From Zelopaecilomyces penicillatus (taxonomy: Eukaryota > Ascomycota > Sordariomycetes > Hypocreales > Pseudodiploosporaceae), in contig VCCP01000005.1 in assembly GCA_005765155.1 (NCBI GenBank), forward strand, positions 310,001 to 374,000: a stretch of 64,000 nt of DNA. The letters are read 5' to 3'. Below are positions 11,554 through 21,357 of the stretch, one piece after another. A program made the translations under genes and the position numbers. Positions within the stretch are counted from its first letter, which is position 1; the number at the start of each line of letters is the position of its first letter. Below the pieces are notes generated by a model. It worked only from the letters and a program-made list of their open reading frames with translations. It had not been told where the DNA came from and ran no database searches.

Positions 11554-12393
11554 ATGCGAGTCTTCTTCGTTCGCCATGGCGAGACGGTCGACAATGTTGC
11601 TGGTCGCCTCGCTGGTACCCGCGACTCTGCCTTGACTTCGCACGGTGTCCTCCAGGCCCAGCGACTCGCAGAACACCTAGCACCGTATACCCGGCTCACG
11701 CACATCTACTCGTCCGATGTCCAACGCGCCGCTAGGACCGCTGAGGCGATTAGTGTTGAGCAGAAGCGAGAGCATGGTGGTGACGGTCACAGTGTTGTGC
11801 AACTGGCTGTGTTGCGGGAGAAGAACTTTGGCAGTGCCGAGGGTGAAAGCTTTCGTGCCAAAAGCAGATCAGCAGGCCGCAAAAGAACAGCGCACATCAA
11901 CGCCGAGACTGAAAGGTCAATGAAGGCGCGGATGCTTCGCTTCTTGCATCATGAGTTGCTGCCTCTCTCCGGGCAGCAACCCGATGCCGAATGTGTCGTG
12001 GTCGCTCACGGTATCATCCTCGGGGTTTTGTTCAAGATGCTTTGCACTCGGATTCCTCGCAGTCACATCACACTCGAGCCTGGCGTTTCTGGTTTTGGCT
12101 GGAACCCAGCTGTTCTTGAACCTGTTGTCGCGTTTCTGGACAACACGGGGTTCATAGAGTGTACCATTTCGCCTGCTCCAACAGAAGCAGCCCCCACTTT
12201 GGCAGATGAAAACTCTGTTCCACTGTGGGGCTTGCACATCCAGCAGATCAACTCTACCTCTCACCTCAAGGATCTGAAAAAGACCCGTGGTGGTATTGGT
12301 AGTTCTGCCCATGACAGCAAGCAGCGCACCTTGACGTCCTTCTTTGTCACACCGTCGAAGAAGAGAACGGTCGAGGACATGGCCAATGAGTAA
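11554..12393 (+). CDS. Histidine phosphatase (phosphoglycerate-mutase-like) with C-terminal PIP-box-like motif
   Basis: Single exon, 279 residues. The catalytic RHGE is at 7-10 (phospho-accepting His8), the second catalytic histidine is in VVVAHG (His152), and LREKNFGSAEGES supplies the acidic residue (Glu89 region), so this is an apparently active histidine phosphatase superfamily member. A basic patch RSAGRKRT lies at 105-112. The tail after about residue 240 is not part of the catalytic fold and contains QRTLTSFF (257-264), an exact match to the PCNA-interacting consensus Q-x-x-[LIM]-x-x-F-F, followed by VTPSKKR, which could aid PCNA binding or nuclear import. Substrate unknown. It is convergent with the Eme1-like repair gene. 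The enzyme family is clear; nuclear/PCNA association is inference. Confidence 0.9.
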   Translation: MRVFFVRHGETVDNVAGRLAGTRDSALTSHGVLQAQRLAEHLAPYTRLTHIYSSDVQRAARTAEAISVEQKREHGGDGHSVVQLAVLREKNFGSAEGESFRAKSRSAGRKRTAHINAETERSMKARMLRFLHHELLPLSGQQPDAECVVVAHGIILGVLFKMLCTRIPRSHITLEPGVSGFGWNPAVLEPVVAFLDNTGFIECTISPAPTEAAPTLADENSVPLWGLHIQQINSTSHLKDLKKTRGGIGSSAHDSKQRTLTSFFVTPSKKRTVEDMANE

Positions 12394-12836
12394 GGCCGAC
12401 GCTCATTGGCCTTGTTGCTATCAATCACTATGGTATGTATCCTACTTTTCTTCCAATTTATCTCTACACCACCCTCGAACAACGTGATGAAGCAACATTA
12501 TACACAGACCTGTACTGAATAATAATGTGGAAACAATTTTGTCCAACCGCTGTCTGATACTTGTTCAACCTCAAACCTTTTGTATTGCCGATGGAAGTTT
12601 AGACCACGACGCTAATTCTGCCATCATCAGATTTTCCAAAAGATTTCGATCTCAACTTGCTTCACTGCTTGTCACTTCACAACCTCGGATGAGGTTTAAT
12701 TAATGTGTTGTATGATATAAAGGTTTGTTCAATATAAATACTCAAATTTACAATATACTATTTTCAACTGTACAAGCCCGTCTTTAATACTCCGTGTGTC
12801 GTATGAATTGTCCCACTCGTAAAAGTCATGTCTAAA
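12394..12836. other. Convergent 3' intergenic region
   Basis: Shared 3' flank of the phosphatase (+) and the Eme1-like gene (-). It is AT-rich with ATATAAA/AATAAA-like polyadenylation context on both strands, and no gene. Confidence 0.5.
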
Positions 12837-15092
12837 TTATACATCGGTACTTGTCTCATCCCGTCCAGTAAATACCTTGTGCATCCTTCTGCTTACAGCC
12901 TGTCCTACAGTTCTATCAGAAAACGCCCCATCCTTGTTAGCACTCTTCCTCACAGCCTCGAGCCTCGTTGGCCCTTCCATCTCGAGCCCTCGTACCAGCT
13001 TGCTCACCGAGTCAAACTCAGCAGCGATTCCGTAAGCGATTGGCGCAGTAACCCGGCTTATCTCCTGCAACATCCTCACATAGGTATCCTTTGCGTCCTC
13101 TCCAGTCTTGACTTGCCCGCTTTCCATGCAAAAACCAGCAGCAGAGGTTGCCTGCTCCTTCTGTCTCTTATACGGCACCGTCGAGATGTGCTGCGTAAAA
13201 GCGACAACCCACTGAACCGTCTCAAAGGCAGTCGTGGTATGATGTATCAAAACGTCGTGTTCCACCTGCAGGCGAAGCATTGCATCTTCAATAGTGTCTT
13301 CGGAGATGTGTTCCGCAACCGCTGCGTTGTTGTTCCTACGACGAGCGCGTGGCGGTGCATCCGAGGATGATGCTGCTTGTGAACGAACGCCAGATGTGAA
13401 CTGGCGATTGCGGAGGCTGCGATTCTTGCGCATCCATACACTTACACCTTCAAGTAGGTAGATGATGCCATGTGCAGGGAATTGCTCTTTGATCTTCTCA
13501 ACATCGGCATCTAGACTGTCGTTTAATGCCATCTGGATCAATTCATCGGCAGTGAGAATCACGAGTGCTTGTTTCTCATCCATGATCCTCGGTGGAATGG
13601 GCTCCCAGCGGCCCAAGTCTTCGTTGTATTTACAGGTCACTTTCCGTTTCCATTTAATGACATTGCCAACTGGGCACTCCCACACAGAGTGTTCAACATT
13701 GAGCCCGTCTAGTAGAGTCTCCGTCTGCAGCTTAATGGTATCATCCATGCTAGAGGGGAGATATACAATCATTTCTGGTGTAGAGACTTTCTTGTCAGTG
13801 CGAGCTTTATTCACCTCGGCCAGCGCGGCTGCCCGTTCCTTTTCTCGTGCTTTGGCCTGCTTGACTTGTTCCTTTTCCAGCCGCTTCCTCTCCTTGTCGG
13901 CTTCCCTGGCTAACGCTTTAGCTTCTCGCTCCCGTGCCTTTTCCTCTTCTGTCTTCTTTGGTGCGGTAGTGGTAGTAGTGGTCCCCCCTGTTAGCTTGGA
14001 GCGGCTCCTAGGGTTCACGTCGCTGTGCCAGCGCCGCAGAGGAGACCGGGCTCGAGGCCGTGGCTTGTCGTAGTTGAAGTGCGCAAGATCGGGAAACTCA
14101 TCTTCTTCGGATCCGTCTTCGGAGCTGGAAGCAAGAGAAATGACAGCTAGACCTTGTCCCGCTTCGAGTCTTGGCCGAGGCGATAATCGAAAAGACGTTT
14201 CCGGGGCAGAACTAGACGGAATCGGGTCCCAGTTGCTTGGTGTTTTGGATTTCTGGCTGTGTAGGGATTTGGAAATCGTAGAGTCATGTAGATTGGTAGG
14301 TTTAGATGGTTGAGGACTTGCACTTCTCGCGGGAGAACTGACAAAGAGACTAGGAGATTGTTGGAGGTTGGTCTTAGATCGAGCCTTCTCCAGAGCTTGG
14401 GCCGGGTGCGGGGAGCTGGCAAACGGATCCGAGGATTGGTCGAATAAATCTCTCCGAACCGCCCTCGACACAGCCCTCTCGGGTGAGCGAGCCTTGGAAA
14501 TGGAGGGAGCAGGCTGTGGCGGAGGAGGAGAGCTCCCAAAAGGATCTGAAGAGTCTATCGACAGATGCAGGGCGACACCGTGTACAGTTTTGCAGATGGG
14601 AGCCGCAATGGTATCCCCGCTAGCTCTACTGTTACGGGGCGGCGGGAGGTCGGGGTCCAGCGAGCTCGTAAATTCGATTGGATCAGTGACAGCCCTAGAT
14701 TTTGGACCTGAGCAGACACTGCGCAGAGGTGGTGGTTTTGGCAGTGGAGGGGCAGCGACGTTGGATTGCCTTCGACGTGGACTATCGTCAAGTCTCTGTC
14801 GCTTAGATTGCCTGTTATTAAGCTCAGGCGTCGGACCAAGACCATCGCTCATATCAAAATCATCATCTAAAAGCCACTCATCGCGACCGTTTATAGGTCG
14901 GTTTTGATGAAGTTGACGATCCTTTACACCCACATCGTCGTCATTTTCAAGTGGCCACACTGTGGTAGGACGTGGTGGGCAGTGGGATGGCGGTAGCTGC
15001 CGAGATGGTGAGGATGCGAGCAATGCCGCGGCTGGGTTTCCGCCGCGGGTAGGCGGGCTGGAGGATATCAGATCAATAACATCACGGGCCAT
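12837..15092 (-). CDS. eme1: ERCC4-domain protein, Eme1/Mms4-like Mus81 partner
   Basis: Likely the non-catalytic partner of Mus81 in the structure-selective endonuclease that cuts stalled forks and recombination intermediates. From the first ATG on the strand (15092) the product has 751 residues. Further upstream the frame stays open but has only a GTG, so it is excluded. The N-terminal 350 residues are serine/proline-rich and disordered. It opens with VIDLISSSPP, a SUMO-interacting-motif-like patch, and a second hydrophobic-acidic patch, AVISLASSSEDGSEEDE, lies before the coiled, Lys/Glu-rich linker (EREAKALAREADKERKRLEK). The ERCC4-type domain begins near residue 435 (PEMIVYLPSS) and lacks the ERKxxxD nuclease signature, as expected for Eme1 rather than Mus81. 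The C-terminal helix-hairpin-helix-like part ends with SRRMHKVFTGRDE. The symbol rests on domain architecture. Confidence 0.85.
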   Translation of the reverse strand: MARDVIDLISSSPPTRGGNPAAALLASSPSRQLPPSHCPPRPTTVWPLENDDDVGVKDRQLHQNRPINGRDEWLLDDDFDMSDGLGPTPELNNRQSKRQRLDDSPRRRQSNVAAPPLPKPPPLRSVCSGPKSRAVTDPIEFTSSLDPDLPPPRNSRASGDTIAAPICKTVHGVALHLSIDSSDPFGSSPPPPQPAPSISKARSPERAVSRAVRRDLFDQSSDPFASSPHPAQALEKARSKTNLQQSPSLFVSSPARSASPQPSKPTNLHDSTISKSLHSQKSKTPSNWDPIPSSSAPETSFRLSPRPRLEAGQGLAVISLASSSEDGSEEDEFPDLAHFNYDKPRPRARSPLRRWHSDVNPRSRSKLTGGTTTTTTAPKKTEEEKAREREAKALAREADKERKRLEKEQVKQAKAREKERAAALAEVNKARTDKKVSTPEMIVYLPSSMDDTIKLQTETLLDGLNVEHSVWECPVGNVIKWKRKVTCKYNEDLGRWEPIPPRIMDEKQALVILTADELIQMALNDSLDADVEKIKEQFPAHGIIYLLEGVSVWMRKNRSLRNRQFTSGVRSQAASSSDAPPRARRRNNNAAVAEHISEDTIEDAMLRLQVEHDVLIHHTTTAFETVQWVVAFTQHISTVPYKRQKEQATSAAGFCMESGQVKTGEDAKDTYVRMLQEISRVTAPIAYGIAAEFDSVSKLVRGLEMEGPTRLEAVRKSANKDGAFSDRTVGQAVSRRMHKVFTGRDETSTDV

Positions 15093-18000
15093 TTCTTTGA
15101 AGACATCAGAGCCGGGAGTGCTGGTTTGGAGTGGCGGGCAGCTCGGCTTGCTTCTGACACGCCAGTAACTGTAAATTGGTTTTTTGAGTGTGACGCGCAC
15201 TCTGGCACGTTATGAACACATGATCACGTGGGAGGCGGCGCTGCTGCTTTGCCTCAACACAGGTAGGAACCACAACGAAGTACACGTCATTAGGATGCAT
15301 CGCGATTACCGCGAAAGAAGCCATTTCGTGGCACACATATCAAACGAAGGCAACTATACGTGAAGTAGCGTCCAAACTTACATAGGTGGTGACTCGGGAG
15401 TTATGAGTCTTTCTGGCATCATCATCAGCTATTGCCTGTTGCCTCCCTGCCCCTTGAAATGAAGCGCCTACGCACAAAGGTCATCACGGACGAAGGAATA
15501 GAACCCATATGTTCGTCATCTCATCCCACCTATTCAGGGGCCGGCTTCCAGCCAGTCGGAAAGGAATAAAGAGAGAACATGAAAAAAATTGGCCGCCACT
15601 CCGTCACTTTCATCATCACTAAAACCATCCCAATCTCCAGTCTCAGCCACTTCCCCACGCCCGCAGAGCAGCGCCATGTAGGGTGCTAATGAAAATAGGC
15701 CACCAAACTATCAACCTCAAGTAAAATCAGGGGGGGGTGTCAACTCGCCAGCTAGATCCTTCAGCTATTCTCCCCCCAAAAACGCACAGAGCCCATGTTT
15801 TTCGCTACACTTTGTGACTAGCTGATGTTGCTTGGAGGAGTTTTGTCTGTGGCGTTGTATGCTAACGAGTGCAAATCGGCAACAAGGGACTTTCGGAGGT
15901 GAGGACGCGGATAACGGGGTGTGGATGCCTACATTTGGTGTAGTACACGCCAAATTCCATGAACGAGACTGATTGAGATTTGCTTCATAATGAGTAATCC
16001 AGTAAATGATGTTTTCTAGCGAACGAGGGAGGGCAGTGCGTAAACGAGAAGTGCATGATTGCAATCGCCTGGGACATTAAGTTATAGCAGTAGATTCTTG
16101 TGAGTCTTGTCCTATGTCGAAATCAATCTGTTGACAAATAAGTGTAACTGCTGTAAGTCTTTACTTAGATATGTTTGATGTAGCTGAGCAGCAAGCCTTT
16201 TCCATCTCGTCATAAACATGTATTGTCTTTGAAAAAATGTATTTTTGTAGGACCATATGCGAGGGTCGTGAACACTGTGAATCGTGAGTTTCTTTGGTAT
16301 GAAGTTGAAATACGAGGTGAGTCGCGCTGTGATGTTGTTGACATTCCTACCTCTAGGTTAGGAAACATCACGGTTTATGATGACTTTAGCATGCACGGCT
16401 AATTCATCTCCCTGCATATCAAGTTGAATCAAGGACGACACAATAAAAAAATCAAGCTGTAATGGTGACGAATTATTGACATGAGCCCATCTTTCAGGGT
16501 AGCAGAGCGCCATCTCCGGATACGAAGACAAGGCAACCTAACCAACCAGCCCCAGAATAGCTCAGGGTGGCAAGTTGCACAGGGAACCAGCATTTCCCCA
16601 AAAATCCGCCCGCAAAATAGAAAAATTAAAGACAAAGCTATTGTAATACAAAGGTCAACCAACAATGTATGTATCCGGCCAAGGACATGTCTTGAATTGC
16701 TTGACGACGGCGCGCGGGAGCGGGCCCAGCCGATCAAGGCCAACAAGACAAACATGGCGTGGTGTGAACTTTGACCGAAAGCAGAGTGGTATGTCTTGTT
16801 TTATCACGGGTTGTTTACGACTTGTTTGTTGTTTTTGTTTATTTGTCTCTTGCATATCCCTCCGATTCCATGGTACAGGGACCGAAAAAAATGACAGAAT
16901 TTGTCATTGCCAAGTAATAGTAGGTAGAGAGTTAGATACTCAGTATGGATGGTATGCAGGGAACCATGCTGCCATGATCAGTTCATGTCCGAGGAGGTCA
17001 CACGACATGCCGTTGAGGCTGTCTGCTTTGCGCATTCACAGATACGAAGTAACTAACGTTACCTACCTACTACTAACTTACTTTTGCTACATTTAGTACA
17101 TTGGGACTGATAGAGAACATAAAACCTCACCCCAGTCTTCAAACCAAACTCTGGGGATCGAAGGCACCGTTGAAGAAAACTGCCGTGGGCTGCATGAAGA
17201 ACTGAAGATTTCAACGAATGTTATCCAAGAGCCTAAAGTGCTGCATGAAAAGAAAAAGAAAAAAAAGGAAATAGAGAAAAGTCTCTCCGAAAGTCCGAGA
17301 AACACCGCCAACCCGGAAGGGCGGGATGGTCAACGGCCATCTTATTGAGCGGAGCGGTTTTTCAGAAAAAATTAAAGACCTGAATCAGGACAATTGTCCG
17401 GTTTTCGCACGCGACGGTATGTTACTTTTCTTTCCTTTACTTCCTCTACGCTCTGTCATTCCACTCCCACATCTTTTTATTTTTCTATTTTTCTTAGGTT
17501 TTTTTTTTGTTAGTTTGGGTTTGAGGCGGCGCGCGACACATGTCTTTTGTAAGAAGGGGGGAGGGGGAGCAGGACAACAAAAAGCAAATAAAATTACGAG
17601 AAAGCAGTTTCTTATGTGTGTGTGTGTGTGTGTGTGCACTAACTTCACCCTAACGTGAAAGCGAAGAAGTAAAAAGAGACAGAATGGATGGGAGGAGAAA
17701 GAAAAAAAAGGGCGGTGGTGTCTGACGCATATCAGAGACAAGTTGAAGAAATTCCACGATCTGAAGCTCCCTTTTCTCGGGTCGCCGCCCCTTACTTTAG
17801 CCTCGTATTTTGGTACGCACATACGGCACTGGTGCTAGCATTCCAACAGCCATGACGGGCCATCAAGCTCGTGCAAACTGACAAATCAGCTATTGAAAAA
17901 AAAAAACCCCGCTGGTGCTGTGGAACAAGATCCTTCATTGCTGGTGTAAATCAATGGTTCTGGTGCACATTGCAAGGACTGTATCGGGATATGTTGGAAG

Positions 18001-21000
18001 GTGGGACTAGGTCTACCCTCATATAGGTCCCTGTTTGACATCGGGCACTCCGTACTTCCTATACAAGGCAGGTAGGTAATAAACAACCGAACCGAACGAA
18101 CAATGGAACAAAGGCATGTGGAGAATTTATTAACGTTGATAACATATCACATCGGCCGACGGGAAAAAGCCATGCTCCAACAAACATCCCGCCATCGACT
18201 GCTCCCATCACCAGACACCCGTGTCTCACTGTGCATGCTATTCTTAAAACCACACAGCGATTATTTAACTTGGGTACCCTAAAAAAGACTTGGCTTTTTT
18301 TTGGTCTCTGGACTCGTATTTCCTGTATCTGTACATGTATAATACCTGCTAAACGAGTCGGGGCATGTGGACGGACGGAACCTGCACGCACGTCAATAAC
18401 GCTCGGGTCATTCTGCATTTGCATGTCTAATAGGTTGCGCCGTTCCCAGCAGGTCGTTATGGCTACCCATGCCATTCGCGGGGTAAAACACTTAGCAGAG
18501 CCGACTATGATGATGGAATAATGGCAAGGTGTGGTTATGGTTTGGCATATGGCTTTTCTTGGGTAATACGGAGTATACCGTTATGTGGGTGTGAGTGTGT
18601 ATATCTTCGGCATTCGTCGCGATTCCGTGTGGCGTTGGACAGCCGTTGGAATGGGCCATCTGTACTGCACAGGAGGTACGGAGTACGAATTGTATGTAAT
18701 ATCCATTTGCAGCAAAAGCAGGGGTTGGGCACGCATTTCTTTCCATTGCAAACAGTCGAAGGAACTCGCCCCCTTTTTTTGCCCGTTGACTTGGGGGGTT
18801 TGGTCAACCAGGGCTCATCCGCTATCCCCGCGTCAACGCCAACACCAACGCCAACGGTACGGAGAACGGAGTTACTTTTACAGAACCAACTCCCCCCTGA
18901 ATGGGTACCTGCGCTAGAGGGGGGGATCAGCATTTCAAGGCACCGAGATGGCACAACTCGCACTGTTTTAATATCCATTCTCGGGTGCGTACAGGTCGGG
19001 TAGGGAATTAATTCAATGCAGTCATGACAAGTGGTTCGCGCGTTTTGACCTCGAACATGGTGATCGATGGGAGAATAGTCAGTGGGTGGGAGTGCATAGC
19101 AAGCACACAGACATGTCCATGTGAAATGGTTAAGGCAGAGTGAGAGTCAGAAAAGACATGGAGAACGGTGACGAGTAGTAATGGAGGATATCAGCGTACT
19201 CTGAAGGTCTACTACGGAGTAGTTGAATCCAAGAAAACAAAGATATTCAAGAGAAAGAGACACCTCGTCATTCGTGTACATACCATACCACATACAGTCA
19301 GGGAAGTCTTCCACTTCCCACCCAGCCTTCCAGCCTGCCAGCCAGCCTGCCACGCGACAAAGTCCCAGCCCAGCCCTCTCGGTCAATTGCTGGAAGAAAA
19401 AAAATGCCCCAGCACCTATCCAATATTACAACCAATCCATATTCAATTGCATGCATGCATCACTCACCCAATTGCATCCCTCCCCACCCGTTGGCTTAGT
19501 CCAGCAGTCAACAACCACCTATCCACAGTGGGTTGAACGTGCAGACAACCCACCAAAACTAGTACCAACCTAGCCTGTGCCAGCGCTTGAAGCAGCCTAG
19601 CTTTAGCGAACCTCTGTTCTATCTGCGGTTGCGCCCCCCCCCCCAGCCAGCGCCAGGGCCCCCTTTCATTAGGTTGATGAAAATAGGGCGCTAAGCCGTG
19701 CTGGTGATTTGGTGGCGGGGTGCGTCCGGCGCTGGTGTTCAGGTCAGGGGGGGCCTTTTTAACGTTAGCTCGGGGGGGAGGAAGGGTTCATCAACATGGC
19801 GTGGCTGGCTGCTGCTTGTCACCATTTCAGGGTTGCGAGCAAAGGCTCTGTTCGGCCATTGTGGTTGCTATACTGCAGATATTCAAACTAGACATGGGAA
19901 ATAAAGCATATCACGACTCAATTGGCCTTTGATATTGTGTCATGAGTGCTTTGCACATGCTGATTGCGTAGGTTAGGCATGGTGTTCAATGCCAGCATTA
20001 CAGAGCTCTTCCAGATACCCGACAGAGGTAGGTGTCTTAATTGCAGATGTACAGATGCAATCCTACAAGGGCACTGCAAGGTATCTCCTACACACAAATC
20101 ATACTGCTCAGATACCTCTCTCGCATGGTCGAATCCCCAGCTGGTACCTGCACCACATGTCAGGGTACCGCTGCCACACCCAACCACTGTGGCCAGTCCC
20201 TGCCTCCCTCTTTGTCCCTTTTTTCCCTTTTTTCCTTTCTTTTCCCTCATTCGCTATGCTGCCCTGCCGTGTCAGCCGCCCAAGTCCAGCACCTTTAGGG
20301 GTTTATTTTTTATTTTTTTTCTTTCTTTGCTGTTTGACGCTGCCTAAAATCCCTCCTTCCTGAACCACTCCATGCAAACTCGCTGGGCATCATCACCAAA
20401 CGTTGTCTCGCAGTCCTCAACCAGAAGCATCCGTCCTCTTTGCTAGCCCTCTGTAATTACAACAGGTATTAGGTGCTGTGTACTGGCCACCTACAGTACC
20501 CAAGAGGACGTACCAAGTACACCTACAGCGCTGCCAGCAGAGGGAGGGTGCGCCGTTTCAAGGAGCCGCCACCGGGCCGGGCGCTTGTTTAATTACAGAC
20601 ACCTGCAACCCACAGCACACACCAGCGACCACGACACACCCACAAAAAGCGGCCACAAAGACCCTTGCTTTCCGTCTCCATCAACACACCACGACACACC
20701 CGGTCGTCTCGTCGCGAGAAGCCCAGAAGCCCAAAAGGCTGCAGCGAGAGGAGCCCAGTCTACCCATCCAACCGCCGCCCCTCCCCCCCTTGGCCACCGT
20801 CCCATCTTGGGCCAGCAACCGCCAGGGTCAGTCGGGTCACCCGTGCGAGACATCATCTCCAAAGTCATCGCCAATTTTTCCTCCCTCCACTGAGCGCCAG
20901 ACCAGCCGTTTTGCTGTGTTTGTTCTAATCCATCCATTCTTCGACTGTCCGCCATCTCACACGCCTCTTCTTCTTCTCCGCGCTCTCTCCCGCTCTCGCT

Positions 21001-21357
21001 CGTCCTCCGTCGCTCGATGAGCTGGGCAAAAGGACGCGAAAATCGAGGTTGAAAAAAAAAAGGGAAAACCAGGACACGCACACTAATGACGCCGTGATTC
21101 GTCCGCCTCCTTCGCTTCTCGTCCCCATTTCGTTGCAACCCCCCCAGGGGTCTCGCCGTTGTGTCTCTCAATCATCACCGTCGACAGTAATCTTGCAATC
21201 TAGCCTTTCTTTCCCGCCGTCTGACACCGCGCGCGTGTGCGCCGTGCAATCTGCCGGCTTGTGGGCGCCCTCGACACGGGCCCCTACCTAACTGAGGATA
21301 CACATTTGACATTACTTCGTCACTTGTGTTGGCTCTGCCTCCCTTGCTCTATTCAAC
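15093..21357. other. 6.3-kb gene-poor stretch between Eme1-like and kinesin genes
   Basis: No frame here has a recognisable domain or splices convincingly to another. It holds low-complexity sequence, (TG)11 at 17615-17636, several A or T runs, three copies of TACGGAGTA between 18567 and 19221, and long pyrimidine/CCACC-rich sequence towards 21,300. The last part probably contains promoter and 5' leader of the kinesin, possibly with leader introns. A non-coding RNA or lineage-specific gene cannot be excluded. Confidence 0.5.
17615..17636. repeat. (TG)11 microsatellite
   Basis: Eleven uninterrupted TG dinucleotides inside the gene-poor stretch. Such tracts are prone to length change. Confidence 0.9.

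Noticed and set aside
14368..14907. 179-codon plus-strand frame inside the Eme1-like gene
   Set aside because: Antisense shadow of the Ser/Pro-rich disordered region.
15093..15200. 36-codon N-terminal extension of the Eme1-like frame
   Set aside because: It starts with GTG and has no ATG; eukaryotic initiation is far more likely at 15092.
18521..19003. 160-codon frame in the gene-poor stretch
   Set aside because: Composition is unlike protein (many Arg/Cys/Trp), with a non-ATG start region and overlapping frames on both strands; no family features.
20478..21171. Overlapping frames of 180-190 codons on both strands before the kinesin
   Set aside because: They arise from GC-rich, Pro/Arg-biased leader sequence; no conserved motif.
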